NCBI RefSeq assembly: GCF_033406955.1
Contig: NZ_CP137734.1
Location: forward strand, 2,790,001-2,854,000
Source of the DNA: Streptomyces violaceoruber
Lineage (GTDB): Bacteria; Actinomycetota; Actinomycetes; Streptomycetales; Streptomycetaceae
Direction of reading: 5' to 3'
DNA: 64,000 nucleotides
The notes beneath the pieces are model-generated. The model did not search any database and was not told where the DNA came from. It saw nothing but the letters and a program-made list of their open reading frames with translations. The position numbers and the translations under genes were made by a program. The stretch's first letter is position 1. Every line of letters starts with the position of its first letter. Of this stretch, positions 28,603 through 35,919 are shown piece by piece.

Positions 28603-30858
28603 TCACGGTGCCTCCAGCAGGTCGCCCGCGCCGGGCAGGGGCTGGTGCGGGTCGTCGTACAGCAGCGCTATGCCGTGGGCCCAGAAGGTCTCCGGCCGTC
28701 CCGATCGCAGTCTGTGGCGCAGGTCGCGCACCGCCTCGGGCAGTCGGTGGGCTCCGGCCGGGCCCGCGATCTGGTCCAGGGTGCCGCGGTGGAACTCGCC
28801 GCAGACCGTCTCCGGCAGCCCGTACCCGCGGCGCCACAGCGCCACGCCGAAGCCGCCGCGCACGAGCCGGGCGAGCCCCTCCGCGTCGCCCTGGACGCCG
28901 TGCGCGTCGAAGCGGCACAGCACCGGAACCGTGCCGTGCGACAGGCCCCGCAACTCCTCGACCGGCGGCACCGGTTTGCGCAGCCCGTCGTCGCAGTCCA
29001 GGACCGCGGCCGTCACCGGGTGGGCGTGCAGCCAGCGCCAGCGGGCCCTGCGTTCCTCGTCGATGTCCAGGCGGTGGTCACCGTTCTCGCCGTACGCGCG
29101 GTGTGCGGGGTACGCGCCGTGTCCGGGGTACGCACCGTGTCCGGAAGTCTCGCCGTACTCCGGGTTCTCGCCGTACTCCGGGTTCTCGCCGTACTCGGGG
29201 TTCTCGCCGTTCTCGGGGTTCTCGCCGTTCTCGGGGTTCTCGCCGTTCTCGGTCAGCTGGTCGCGGTCGGAGCAGCGCAGGACGACCGGGCGCTGTGTGC
29301 CCAGTCGCTCGTCCTCGGGGCCGAGCCGCCATTCGTCCACGTCGAGTGCCAGCAGCGAGGCCTCCGTCGCCACCTGCAGCACCGCCGGCCGGCCCGGCGT
29401 GTCGCACTGCCGGAACGCCTCCTTCAGGGGTGCGGACAGATGAGCGGAGAGGTCGGCCAGTGGGACGCGCTGGACCTCCTTGAGCCGCGTCGCCTCTCCG
29501 TCGGAGCGCACGACGAAGACCGACCAGTCGCAGCGGTCCGGTTCCCAGCCCCGCCGCACGATCTCCACCAGCACGGACGACTGCCCGGCGGCCGCGCCTT
29601 CCGGACCACCGGCGGGCGCCCCACGCGGCCCGGCGGCCGGGCCCGGGGCGGGCCGGCGCGCCGTCATCCTGGCCATCCGCCGTTCGACGAGGGCGCTCCG
29701 GCGGCCGGGGCCGAGCCGTTGGGCGGCCTGCCAGACCCCGGCCCACAGGGCCTCCTCGGCGGCCGGCGTACTGGGCGCGAGGAACGGGCGGTCCGCGGTC
29801 ATGGCGTGCACCGCGTAGTCGAGCACCAGGTAGAGGGCGCCGTCGTCGCGCGCGTACTCGTACAGGGCACCGAGTCCGTCGCGCCAGCCGCGCGGGGCGG
29901 GCAGCGGAGCCGGTGCCTCGAAGTCCTGCAAGGAGTCGAGGAGGTCCAGCAGGGAGCGGGTGCTGGCGGGCGGCGGCAGGTCCGCCAGGCGTCCGAGCAA
30001 CTGGACGCGCTCGTCGGGGCTCAGCGTCTGACCGGGCCGGGCCCCGAGCTGGCCCTGCACGTCCGCCCACGTGTGACGGCGCGCGTCCGGATGGCGCTGC
30101 CGGTCGCGGTGGTAGCGGTCGTGGGCGTGCACCACCGCCTGGTACAGGTCGTCGGGTTCGCTCTTCAGCTCGCCGGCGGGCACGGGCAGCGTCCGCAGTT
30201 GTTCGAGCCCGGTGGAGGTGCCCCCGCGCGCGTGGTCGGAGCGCGACTTCAGTACGCCGATGACCTCGCCGCGCTCCGGATCGATCACCGGGCCGCCGGA
30301 GACACCGTCCGGGAGGTCGTTGTCCCCCAACCGCATCTGGACGTCCGCGTTCCAGCCGCCGATCGTGCCCTGCACGGTGAGGGTGCCGTCGAGCATCCTC
30401 AGTCGTCCGTCGACCACCGTCCAGCCCGCGTACAGGACCGTGCCCTCGCCGAAGTAGGCCGCCGGGCGCTCGGAGAGGTACACGCACTCGTGGTCGACCG
30501 GCTCGCTCAGCCGCACCAGCGCGAGGTCGGGGGCAGGCCAGTTCCCGGGCAGGCGTCCGGCGCCCTCGGGAAGGGCCGCCGCCACCTGGCCCGAGACCGC
30601 GGACATGCCGCGGCCCGGTGCGGGCTCGTACACCACCACGACCTCGCCCCCCTCACCGCCGCATGCCACGTGTGCGCAGGTCAGAACCCAGCTCGGGGCG
30701 ATGAAGTAGCCGCTGCCGAGGAACGTCCCGGGTTCGTCGAGGGCATACCCGGCGTCCGGCCGATGAATGCGAACGGTCGCCGCCATGACGAGGCCACGCA
30801 GCGCACGGCGGGCCGCGTCCCGGGCCCCCGGTGCGCCGGGGGCGCGTCCGTGCGTCAT
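28603..30858 (-). CDS. Trypsin-like serine protease with VMAP-type C-terminal domain
   Basis: 751 residues. An S1-fold protease (about 20-220) with all three catalytic residues: His63 in LTCAHVA, Asp111 in APDLALVRL, Ser187 in DGVSGGPVI. No signal peptide, so it acts in the cytoplasm. A helical middle region (about 240-360) leads to a C-terminal domain (about 430-750) resembling the vWA-MoxR-associated protein family, interrupted by NGENPE/YGENPE and GHGAYP repeats. ATG 30858 overlaps the Trypco stop (ATGA), the arrangement for which that domain is named. Candidate effector protease kept in check by the MoxR/vWA pair. Confidence 0.9.
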   Translation of the reverse strand: MTHGRAPGAPGARDAARRALRGLVMAATVRIHRPDAGYALDEPGTFLGSGYFIAPSWVLTCAHVACGGEGGEVVVVYEPAPGRGMSAVSGQVAAALPEGAGRLPGNWPAPDLALVRLSEPVDHECVYLSERPAAYFGEGTVLYAGWTVVDGRLRMLDGTLTVQGTIGGWNADVQMRLGDNDLPDGVSGGPVIDPERGEVIGVLKSRSDHARGGTSTGLEQLRTLPVPAGELKSEPDDLYQAVVHAHDRYHRDRQRHPDARRHTWADVQGQLGARPGQTLSPDERVQLLGRLADLPPPASTRSLLDLLDSLQDFEAPAPLPAPRGWRDGLGALYEYARDDGALYLVLDYAVHAMTADRPFLAPSTPAAEEALWAGVWQAAQRLGPGRRSALVERRMARMTARRPAPGPAAGPRGAPAGGPEGAAAGQSSVLVEIVRRGWEPDRCDWSVFVVRSDGEATRLKEVQRVPLADLSAHLSAPLKEAFRQCDTPGRPAVLQVATEASLLALDVDEWRLGPEDERLGTQRPVVLRCSDRDQLTENGENPENGENPENGENPEYGENPEYGENPEYGETSGHGAYPGHGAYPAHRAYGENGDHRLDIDEERRARWRWLHAHPVTAAVLDCDDGLRKPVPPVEELRGLSHGTVPVLCRFDAHGVQGDAEGLARLVRGGFGVALWRRGYGLPETVCGEFHRGTLDQIAGPAGAHRLPEAVRDLRHRLRSGRPETFWAHGIALLYDDPHQPLPGAGDLLEAP
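29093..29256 (-). repeat. 18-bp coding tandem repeats in the trypsin-like gene
   Basis: Six 18-bp units (29149-29256, CTCGCCGTACTCCGGGTT-like on plus) encode NGENPE/YGENPE; three further diverged 18-bp units (29093-29146) encode GHGAYP-like hexapeptides. Unit length is a multiple of three, so copy-number change keeps the frame. Confidence 0.9.
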
Positions 30859-31325
30859 GCCCCGCTCCCGGAAGCAGCGGCACCGCTCCCGCCGTGCCCC
30901 GGGGCGCGGGCGGACGCGTCCGCGGTGGGGTCGGGGGGCTCACCACCCGGGGCGCGCGTGTCGGGCGCGGACGGATCCGGCGGGCCGCCGTGCCAGGTGA
31001 GGGTGACCGAGATGCCCGCCTTGGCCTCGCCGTCGGCGAGGAGGCCCACGACCTTGCCTGCCTTGGCCGTCAACTCGATGCCGAACTGGACGCTCACCTC
31101 GTCCGGCCGCACCGAGCGCAGCGGTTCCGCCAGCGAGCGGGCGACACCGGTCACGAGCGCGTTCAGGCTCTCCACGCTCGCCTCGATCCGCTCGGTGAAG
31201 CCGGTGTCGCTGTACGACAGCTGTCCGGACGGTGCCGGCAGCTCGGCCGCGCCCGAGATCCGGGCCCAGACCGGTGTCCCGTCCGGCAGCACGATGCGTG
31301 TGACACGCGTCGCTTCCTGTCCCAT
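30855..31325 (-). CDS. CU044_2847-family (Trypco1-type) small protein
   Basis: 156 residues. An N-terminal beta strand pair (RIVLPDGTPVWARI), a helix (SLNALVTGVARSLAEPL), then the conserved block PDEVSVQFGIEL, an AKAGKVVGLL strand and AKAGISVTLTWHG. The last 35 residues are disordered Pro/Gly. First gene of the RiPP/protease operon, coupled to the trypsin-like protease by an ATGA overlap. Similar in layout to the 142-residue protein heading the CHAT operon. Thought to be a small regulatory or adaptor component; biochemical function unknown. Confidence 0.85.
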   Translation of the reverse strand: MGQEATRVTRIVLPDGTPVWARISGAAELPAPSGQLSYSDTGFTERIEASVESLNALVTGVARSLAEPLRSVRPDEVSVQFGIELTAKAGKVVGLLADGEAKAGISVTLTWHGGPPDPSAPDTRAPGGEPPDPTADASARAPGHGGSGAAASGSGA

Positions 31326-31504
31326 GCGATTCCCCCGTCCCCGCGCCCCTCGACGGCCCCGGAAGGCACGGCCCCGTGGGCGCCTATCCTTGTGCTGTCT
31401 TCTTCACAACTGACGGAAAGACCCCATCTCTCCACCCTGCAGGCACAGGTTTCTTCCCGCCCGGGAGGCTCTCAACCCTGCAAAGACCCGACGGAGCACG
31501 ATCC

Positions 31505-31690
31505 ATGTACTTCACCGACCGCGGCATCGAGGAGCTGGAGAAGCGGCGCGGCGAGGAGGAGATCACCTTCGAGTGGCTCGCCGAGCAGCTGCGCACGTTC
31601 GTCGACCTGAACCCGGACTTCGAAGTACCGGTGGAGCGCCTGGCCACGTGGCTGGCACGGCTGGACGACGACGAGGACGAGGACGAGTAG
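31505..31690 (+). CDS. DUF6104 family small acidic protein
   Basis: 61 residues starting MYFTDRGIEELEKRRG and ending in an Asp/Glu run. It is strongly conserved in Streptomyces as DUF6104; function unknown. The central FEWLAEQLRTFVDLNP segment is probably helical. The ATG at 31505 has an AAAGACCCGACGGAGC leader with weak Shine-Dalgarno. It is divergent from the island's first gene and marks the return to conserved core genome. Confidence 0.88.
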   Translation: MYFTDRGIEELEKRRGEEEITFEWLAEQLRTFVDLNPDFEVPVERLATWLARLDDDEDEDE

Positions 31691-31764
31691 GGACGCGGGG
31701 AGACAGGCAACTGCGCCGGGAGGCAGACGGCGACGCACGGGCGGCGGGCGGAAGCATCGAGGCA

Positions 31765-31945
31765 CACCGCCGGACTGGACCGACACGGCGGACCGGCACC
31801 GGCGGACCGGATCGTCGCGGCGGACCCGCGCCGTCGGACCAGACCGGCACCGTCGGACCGGACCGACGCGGCGGACCCGCACCGCCGGACCGGATCGTCG
31901 TGGCGGACCGGCACCGTCGGACCGAACCGTCGCGGCGGACCGTCA
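31765..31945. repeat. Degenerate GGACCG/CGGCGGACC tandem repeat between genes
   Basis: About 180 bases made of repeated CGGACCGGxxCG(G/T)CGGACC-like units, between the DUF6104 stop and the end of the opposite-strand membrane gene. It has no convincing coding potential. Confidence 0.7.
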
Positions 31946-32794
31946 GGTGTGCCTGGAGAGCCCGTAGGCCGCGCCGAGCGCGCCGTGTCCGACGAGCAGG
32001 GCCCCCGCCGCGGCCCAGCCTCCGCTGCGTCGCCGCAGACCCCAGACTGTGAGCGGCAGGCCTGTCGCCACCTGGGTCAGGGCCAGGACGCGGGCGCCCG
32101 GACCGCCCGTCCAGGGCATCCAGGCGGCAAGAGGGCTCTCGTCGACGGTCGGGCGAAGTCCGGCGGACTCGGTCCGGCGCACCCCGGGCAGGGCGCGGGC
32201 GGCCGCGCCGAGGCGGGCGGCGCCTTCCCCGGGGTCGAGCCCTGCGGGGAGGCTGATGCCCCCGCGCGCGAGCACCGCCAGCAGTCCCCGCAGCCTGGCC
32301 CGGGCACCGGCTCCGGCCCCGAATTCGCGCTCGGCGTCCGGGTCGGCCCGGGTCAGCCGGTCCAGCGACTGCACGTCCAGGACCGGGTCCAGGCCCAGCC
32401 GGGCGGCGAAAGTGCGCATCGCCTCGTCCTCGCCGGCCGGTGTGCCGTCCGCGAGCCACACGTAGCCCACCGGGCGGCGGAATCCGGACGCCAGGACGTA
32501 TCCGGCCCGGTCGGCGTCCCACCACAGGGCGAGTACGGGCCAGGGGGCACCGACGGCGAGCGCCGCGGCCCAGCCGGCGACGACCCGGTCGACCGGTTCG
32601 CGCCCGTCCCGCCAGGGCCCGCCCTCCGGCACCAGCGCGCTCCACTGCGCACCGGCCCGGACCAGCGGCATCCGTTCGCCCAGCAGCGGAGCGACCGCGG
32701 CGACGGAATCCGGCTCGGCCCGGCAGAGCAGCAGGGCGCCGGGAGTGGGAGCAGAAACCGACTCTTCCGTCGACATATCGACAAGATAGGACAC
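31943..32794 (-). CDS. Hypothetical protein with C-terminal membrane segment
   Basis: 283 residues from GTG 32794 (GGGG seven bases upstream; ATG 32776 is an alternative). Mostly soluble N-terminal 220 residues rich in Trp/Ala, with VLALWWDADRAGYVLASGFRRPVGY, then two short hydrophobic segments (about 235-255 and 262-280). No recognised domain. Divergent from the DUF4097-PadR operon. Function not assigned. Confidence 0.75.
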   Translation of the reverse strand: MSYLVDMSTEESVSAPTPGALLLCRAEPDSVAAVAPLLGERMPLVRAGAQWSALVPEGGPWRDGREPVDRVVAGWAAALAVGAPWPVLALWWDADRAGYVLASGFRRPVGYVWLADGTPAGEDEAMRTFAARLGLDPVLDVQSLDRLTRADPDAEREFGAGAGARARLRGLLAVLARGGISLPAGLDPGEGAARLGAAARALPGVRRTESAGLRPTVDESPLAAWMPWTGGPGARVLALTQVATGLPLTVWGLRRRSGGWAAAGALLVGHGALGAAYGLSRHT

Positions 32795-32835
32795 ATCGCC
32801 CCATTCGCCGATCGCTGATCACCAGAACGGGTGTC

Positions 32836-32863
32836 TTGACTTTCCATGCCCGCGATATATCGT
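32836..32863 (+). promoter_or_regulatory. Promoter with overlapping palindrome for DUF4097-PadR operon
   Basis: TTGACT (32836-32841) and TATCGT (32858-32863) with a 16-base spacer. The perfect palindrome CGATATATCG (32853-32862) overlaps the -10, and a half-copy CGCGATAT follows at 32877-32884. A natural site for autorepression by the PadR protein of the operon. Confidence 0.6.
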
Positions 32864-32912
32864 GAATTTCGAAGGACGCGATATGGCGCGTTCGGTCGAG
32901 GAGGTCTGCACC

Positions 32913-33863
32913 ATGTCCGAGTGGTCCGTCGCGGAGCCCAGGAAGCTCACCTTCGACGAGTCCGTGACCCGGCTCCAAGTACGCATCGTCAGCGGAACAG
33001 TGAACGTGGTGGGCACGGACGAAGGTTCCGCCCGCCTGGAGGTGTCCGAGATCGACGGGCCCCCGCTGATCGTGACCCACCGGGACGGCGTGCTCACGGT
33101 GGCCTACGAGGACCTGCCCTGGAAGGGCTTCCTGAAGTGGCTGGACCGCAAGGGCTGGCGCCGCAGTGCGGTGGTGTCCCTGGCGGTGCCGACCGGCACC
33201 CGGGTGGAGGTGGGGGCGGTCAGCGCCGCGGCCGTGGTCTCGGGTCTCGACGGACCCGCCGAGGTCAAGGGCGTATCCGGGGACACCACTCTGGTGAGCC
33301 TCGCGGGCCCCGTCCGCGCCGACACCGTCTCGGGGAACGTGGAGGCGCAGGCCCTCACCGGCGACCTCCGCTTCAACTCCGTCTCCGGCGACCTGACGGT
33401 GGTGGAGGCGGGCTCCTCCGTGCGGGCCGACTCGGTCAGCGGTTCGATGATCGTCGACCTGGACCCAACCGGAGGCCCCACCGACATCAGCCTGAACAGC
33501 GTCTCGGGCGAGATCGCCATCCGGCTGCCCCAGCCGGCCGACGCCCAGGTCGAGGCGAACACGGCCAGCGGCATGGTCAGCAGCGCCTTCGAGGACCTCC
33601 GGGTCGGCGGCCAATGGGGGGCCAAGCGCATCACCGGACGGCTCGGCGCGGGCAACGGCCGGCTGAAGGCCACCACGGTCTCCGGCTCGATCGCCCTGCT
33701 GCGCCGTCCGGCGACGGAGGACACCCCGTGGGAGCGGAAGCCGGAGGAATCCGGCCCGACGGGCACCGCACGGCACGACTCGGGGGACAATTCCGCTTCC
33801 GTCCGGGACCAGGGCGCCACCGACGCCCCTTCCGACGGCACGACCGACAAGAAGGTGCTCTGA
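32913..33863 (+). CDS. DUF4097 beta-helix-like protein
   Basis: 316 residues. Repeating VSG-containing beta strands (VSGDTTLVS, VSGNVEAQ, VSGDLTVV, VSGSMIVD, VSGEIAI) form a DUF4097/toast-rack-type solenoid. A disordered C-terminal 45 residues follow. No signal peptide or membrane segment is seen. ATG 32913 is chosen for GAGGAGG eight bases upstream; an upstream in-frame ATG (32862) lies in the promoter region. One base separates it from the PadR gene, so the pair is an operon, as is common in Streptomyces. Confidence 0.88.
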   Translation: MSEWSVAEPRKLTFDESVTRLQVRIVSGTVNVVGTDEGSARLEVSEIDGPPLIVTHRDGVLTVAYEDLPWKGFLKWLDRKGWRRSAVVSLAVPTGTRVEVGAVSAAAVVSGLDGPAEVKGVSGDTTLVSLAGPVRADTVSGNVEAQALTGDLRFNSVSGDLTVVEAGSSVRADSVSGSMIVDLDPTGGPTDISLNSVSGEIAIRLPQPADAQVEANTASGMVSSAFEDLRVGGQWGAKRITGRLGAGNGRLKATTVSGSIALLRRPATEDTPWERKPEESGPTGTARHDSGDNSASVRDQGATDAPSDGTTDKKVL

Positions 33864-33864
33864 C

Positions 33865-34947
33865 ATGCCCCCCGTCTTCGCCCACGGCCGCCTCCGCCTC
33901 TACCTGCTCAAGCTCCTGGACGAGGCCCCGCGCCACGGTTACGAGGTGATCCGGCTCCTGGAGGAACGCTTCCAGGGCCTGTACGCCCCGTCCGCGGGCA
34001 CGGTGTACCCCCGCCTGGCCAAGCTGGAGGCGGAGGGCCTGGTCACCCACACCACCGAGGGCGGCCGCAAGGTGTACGCCATCACGGACGCCGGCCGCGC
34101 CGAGCTGGCCGACCGCAGCGGCGAGCTGGCCGACCTGGAGCTGGAGATCCGCGAGTCGGTCGCCGAGCTGGCCGCCGAGATCCGGGCCGATGTGCGGGGT
34201 GCGGCCGGCGATCTGCGGCGGGAGATGCGGGCCGCGGCCACGGCGGCCCGCCGGGGCGCCTCAGGGGCGCATGACGAGGGGGACGGCTCCACCTCCACTG
34301 CCGGGGAAGGGGACGAGAAGGAGGCCTGGCGGGCCGCGAAGGAGGAGATGCGGCGGGTCAAGCAGGAGTGGAAGGAGCAGGCCCGCCGCGCCAAGGACGA
34401 GAGCCGCCGCGCCCGCGACGAGGCCCAGCGGGCCCGGCGCCAGGCCAAGGAGGCCCAGGAGCGGGCCCGGGCCCAGGCGCAGGAGGAGGTCCAGCGCATC
34501 GCCCAGCGCGTGCAGGAACAGGTGCAGGACCACTTCTCGCGGGGCGACTGGCCGACGGGACTGCGTGAGGGCCTGAGCGAACTGGCCAAGGAGGTCGGCG
34601 ACTTCGGAAAGGACTTCGGGAAGGAATTCGGCAAGGACTGGGGCTTCGGACGCACCGACACCGGGAGCCCCGCCTCGCGCGCGGAGCGTTCCCCGGACCC
34701 CGAGTACTCCGTCACCCCCGAGGACTTCCCCGCCGGATACGCGCCGAGCTGGGCCCACGAGGACGCCGCGGAATCCACCGGTGACCCGGCGCGCGACCTG
34801 GACCGGCTGCTCGACCGCTTCCGGGACGACATCCGCGACGCCGCCCGGGACCACGGAGTGACGTCCGACCAGTTGCGCGACACCCGCCACCGGCTGTCGG
34901 AGGCAGCGGCGCACATCGGGGCGATCCTGCGTACGCCGAAGGCCTGA
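33865..34947 (+). CDS. PadR-family regulator with long coiled-coil extension
   Basis: 360 residues. The N-terminal 95 residues are a PadR winged helix (LYLLKLLDEAPRHGYEVIRLLEE, SAGTVYPRLAKLEAEGLV, RKVYAITDAGRAEL). A Lys/Arg/Glu/Ala-rich coiled coil (about 150-210) and an acidic C-terminal region with a final helical bundle follow. Ordinary PadR proteins are 110-190 residues, so more than half is extra. It probably represses its own operon through the CGATATATCG palindrome; the extension may mediate multimers or protein contacts. Confidence 0.9.
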   Translation: MPPVFAHGRLRLYLLKLLDEAPRHGYEVIRLLEERFQGLYAPSAGTVYPRLAKLEAEGLVTHTTEGGRKVYAITDAGRAELADRSGELADLELEIRESVAELAAEIRADVRGAAGDLRREMRAAATAARRGASGAHDEGDGSTSTAGEGDEKEAWRAAKEEMRRVKQEWKEQARRAKDESRRARDEAQRARRQAKEAQERARAQAQEEVQRIAQRVQEQVQDHFSRGDWPTGLREGLSELAKEVGDFGKDFGKEFGKDWGFGRTDTGSPASRAERSPDPEYSVTPEDFPAGYAPSWAHEDAAESTGDPARDLDRLLDRFRDDIRDAARDHGVTSDQLRDTRHRLSEAAAHIGAILRTPKA

Positions 34948-34961
34948 GCGCGGCACGGCAC

Positions 34962-34987
34962 GGCGCCCCCGGCTCCCCAGGGGCGCC
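34962..34987. terminator. Hairpin between convergent PadR and Clp-N genes
   Basis: GGCGCCCC pairs with GGGGCGCC, 10-base loop, 15 bases after the PadR stop and 28 after the opposite-strand stop. Confidence 0.6.
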
Positions 34988-35015
34988 GCGCGCCGGTGAG
35001 CCGCCGTACCACCGG

Positions 35016-35582
35016 TCAGGCGCAGGACTTCCCGGCCCCCTCGTCCAGCACCCTGGACAGCGACGCGTGGGTCACCCCGTGGTCGGCGAGCACCTCGGCG
35101 GGCACTCCGGGACGCAGGGCCAGGGCGAGGAGGAGATGCTCGTCCCCGATGTGCCGGTCACGGCGGGCGACGGCGACCCGCAGCGCCTTCTCCAGGACCT
35201 CCTTGGCGCCTCGACTGAAGCTCCGGTGTCCCGACCACCGGCGCCCGCGCTTGCGGTCGTCGGCGGACATCGCCCCCACACCGTGGGCCTCCTCCACCCT
35301 GGCGACGATCTCCGTGACGTCGATTCCCAGTCCGGCGAGGGCCTCCGTCTCGGACTGCGACAGACCCGCACGACGTCGCGCGTCCCCCAGCTCCCGGCGT
35401 ACCGCGTCCCGGTGCTCGCCGACGCCGAGGGCCGCCAGCGCGAAGGAGGCGCGACTGCCCTCCCGGTCGAGCAGGGCGAGCAGCAGGTGTTCGGGCTCGA
35501 CGGTCTCCGCCCTCGCCTCCTCGGCGTGTCCGGCCGCCCCCTGCACGACCGCGCGGGCGTCCTTCGTGAATCGCTCGAACAT
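35016..35582 (-). CDS. Clp N-terminal-domain protein (no ATPase domain)
   Basis: 188 residues made of two Clp-N repeats (MFERFTKDARAVVQGA, EPEHLLLALL; then FSRGAKEVLEKALRVAVARRDRHIGDEHLLLAL). This is the substrate/adaptor-binding domain of ClpC/ClpB without any AAA+ module. It may act as an adaptor or a decoy for Clp chaperones. Its ATG 35582 overlaps the stop of the upstream HTH gene (TGATG), so both come from one mRNA. Confidence 0.9.
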   Translation of the reverse strand: MFERFTKDARAVVQGAAGHAEEARAETVEPEHLLLALLDREGSRASFALAALGVGEHRDAVRRELGDARRRAGLSQSETEALAGLGIDVTEIVARVEEAHGVGAMSADDRKRGRRWSGHRSFSRGAKEVLEKALRVAVARRDRHIGDEHLLLALALRPGVPAEVLADHGVTHASLSRVLDEGAGKSCA

Positions 35583-35791
35583 CAATGCCTCCCGTACTTC
35601 TTGTGCACGGCCTGCCTGCTGACTCCGAGTTCCGTGGCGATCTCCTGCCACGACCATCCCTGCCGGCGGGCGCTGCGCACCTGTACGGCTTCCAGTTGCT
35701 CCACCAGCTTCCGCAGGGCGGTGACTGCTCGCAGCCCGATCCGGGGATCACGGTCACCCGCACGCGTGGCGAGATCCGTCGCTTCACTCAT
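35582..35791 (-). CDS. Small helix-turn-helix regulator
   Basis: 69 residues: a helical N terminus (LRKLVEQLEAVQVRSARRQG) and an HTH, SWQEIATELGVSRQAVHKKYG, at the C terminus. Fourth residue block resembles sigma region 4-like or CarD-unrelated HTH families found beside Clp-N proteins. ATG 35791 falls six bases after a consensus -10, so the mRNA is probably leaderless. Two palindromes overlap the promoter; autorepression is likely. Confidence 0.88.
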   Translation of the reverse strand: MSEATDLATRAGDRDPRIGLRAVTALRKLVEQLEAVQVRSARRQGWSWQEIATELGVSRQAVHKKYGRH

Positions 35792-35794
35792 ACA

Positions 35795-35837
35795 GTCAAC
35801 CTAGGTTGACATGACTCGCTTGTCAACCCTGGTTGAC
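35795..35837 (-). promoter_or_regulatory. Leaderless promoter with two operator palindromes
   Basis: On the minus strand TTGACA (35826-35821), 17-base spacer, TAGGTT (35803-35798), then the HTH gene ATG at 35791. GTCAACCTAGGTTGAC (35795-35810, perfect palindrome) covers the -10 and GTCAACCCTGGTTGAC (35822-35837, one mismatched pair) covers the -35, 27 bases apart. Confidence 0.85.
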
Positions 35838-35919
35838 ATGGGTGCCGGCGGTACCGCACGGCGTGGACATGCGAACGGCGGGCCCGGAGAACCGGACCCG
35901 CCGTGTCTGGGGGAACGCG

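Noticed and set aside
29149..29256. CRISPR or regulatory DNA repeat
   Set aside because: The units are in frame inside a gene and have no spacers.
8797..31325. Recent mobile island with integrase or att sites
   Set aside because: No integrase, transposase, tRNA gene or flanking direct repeat was found; transfer is possible but unproven.
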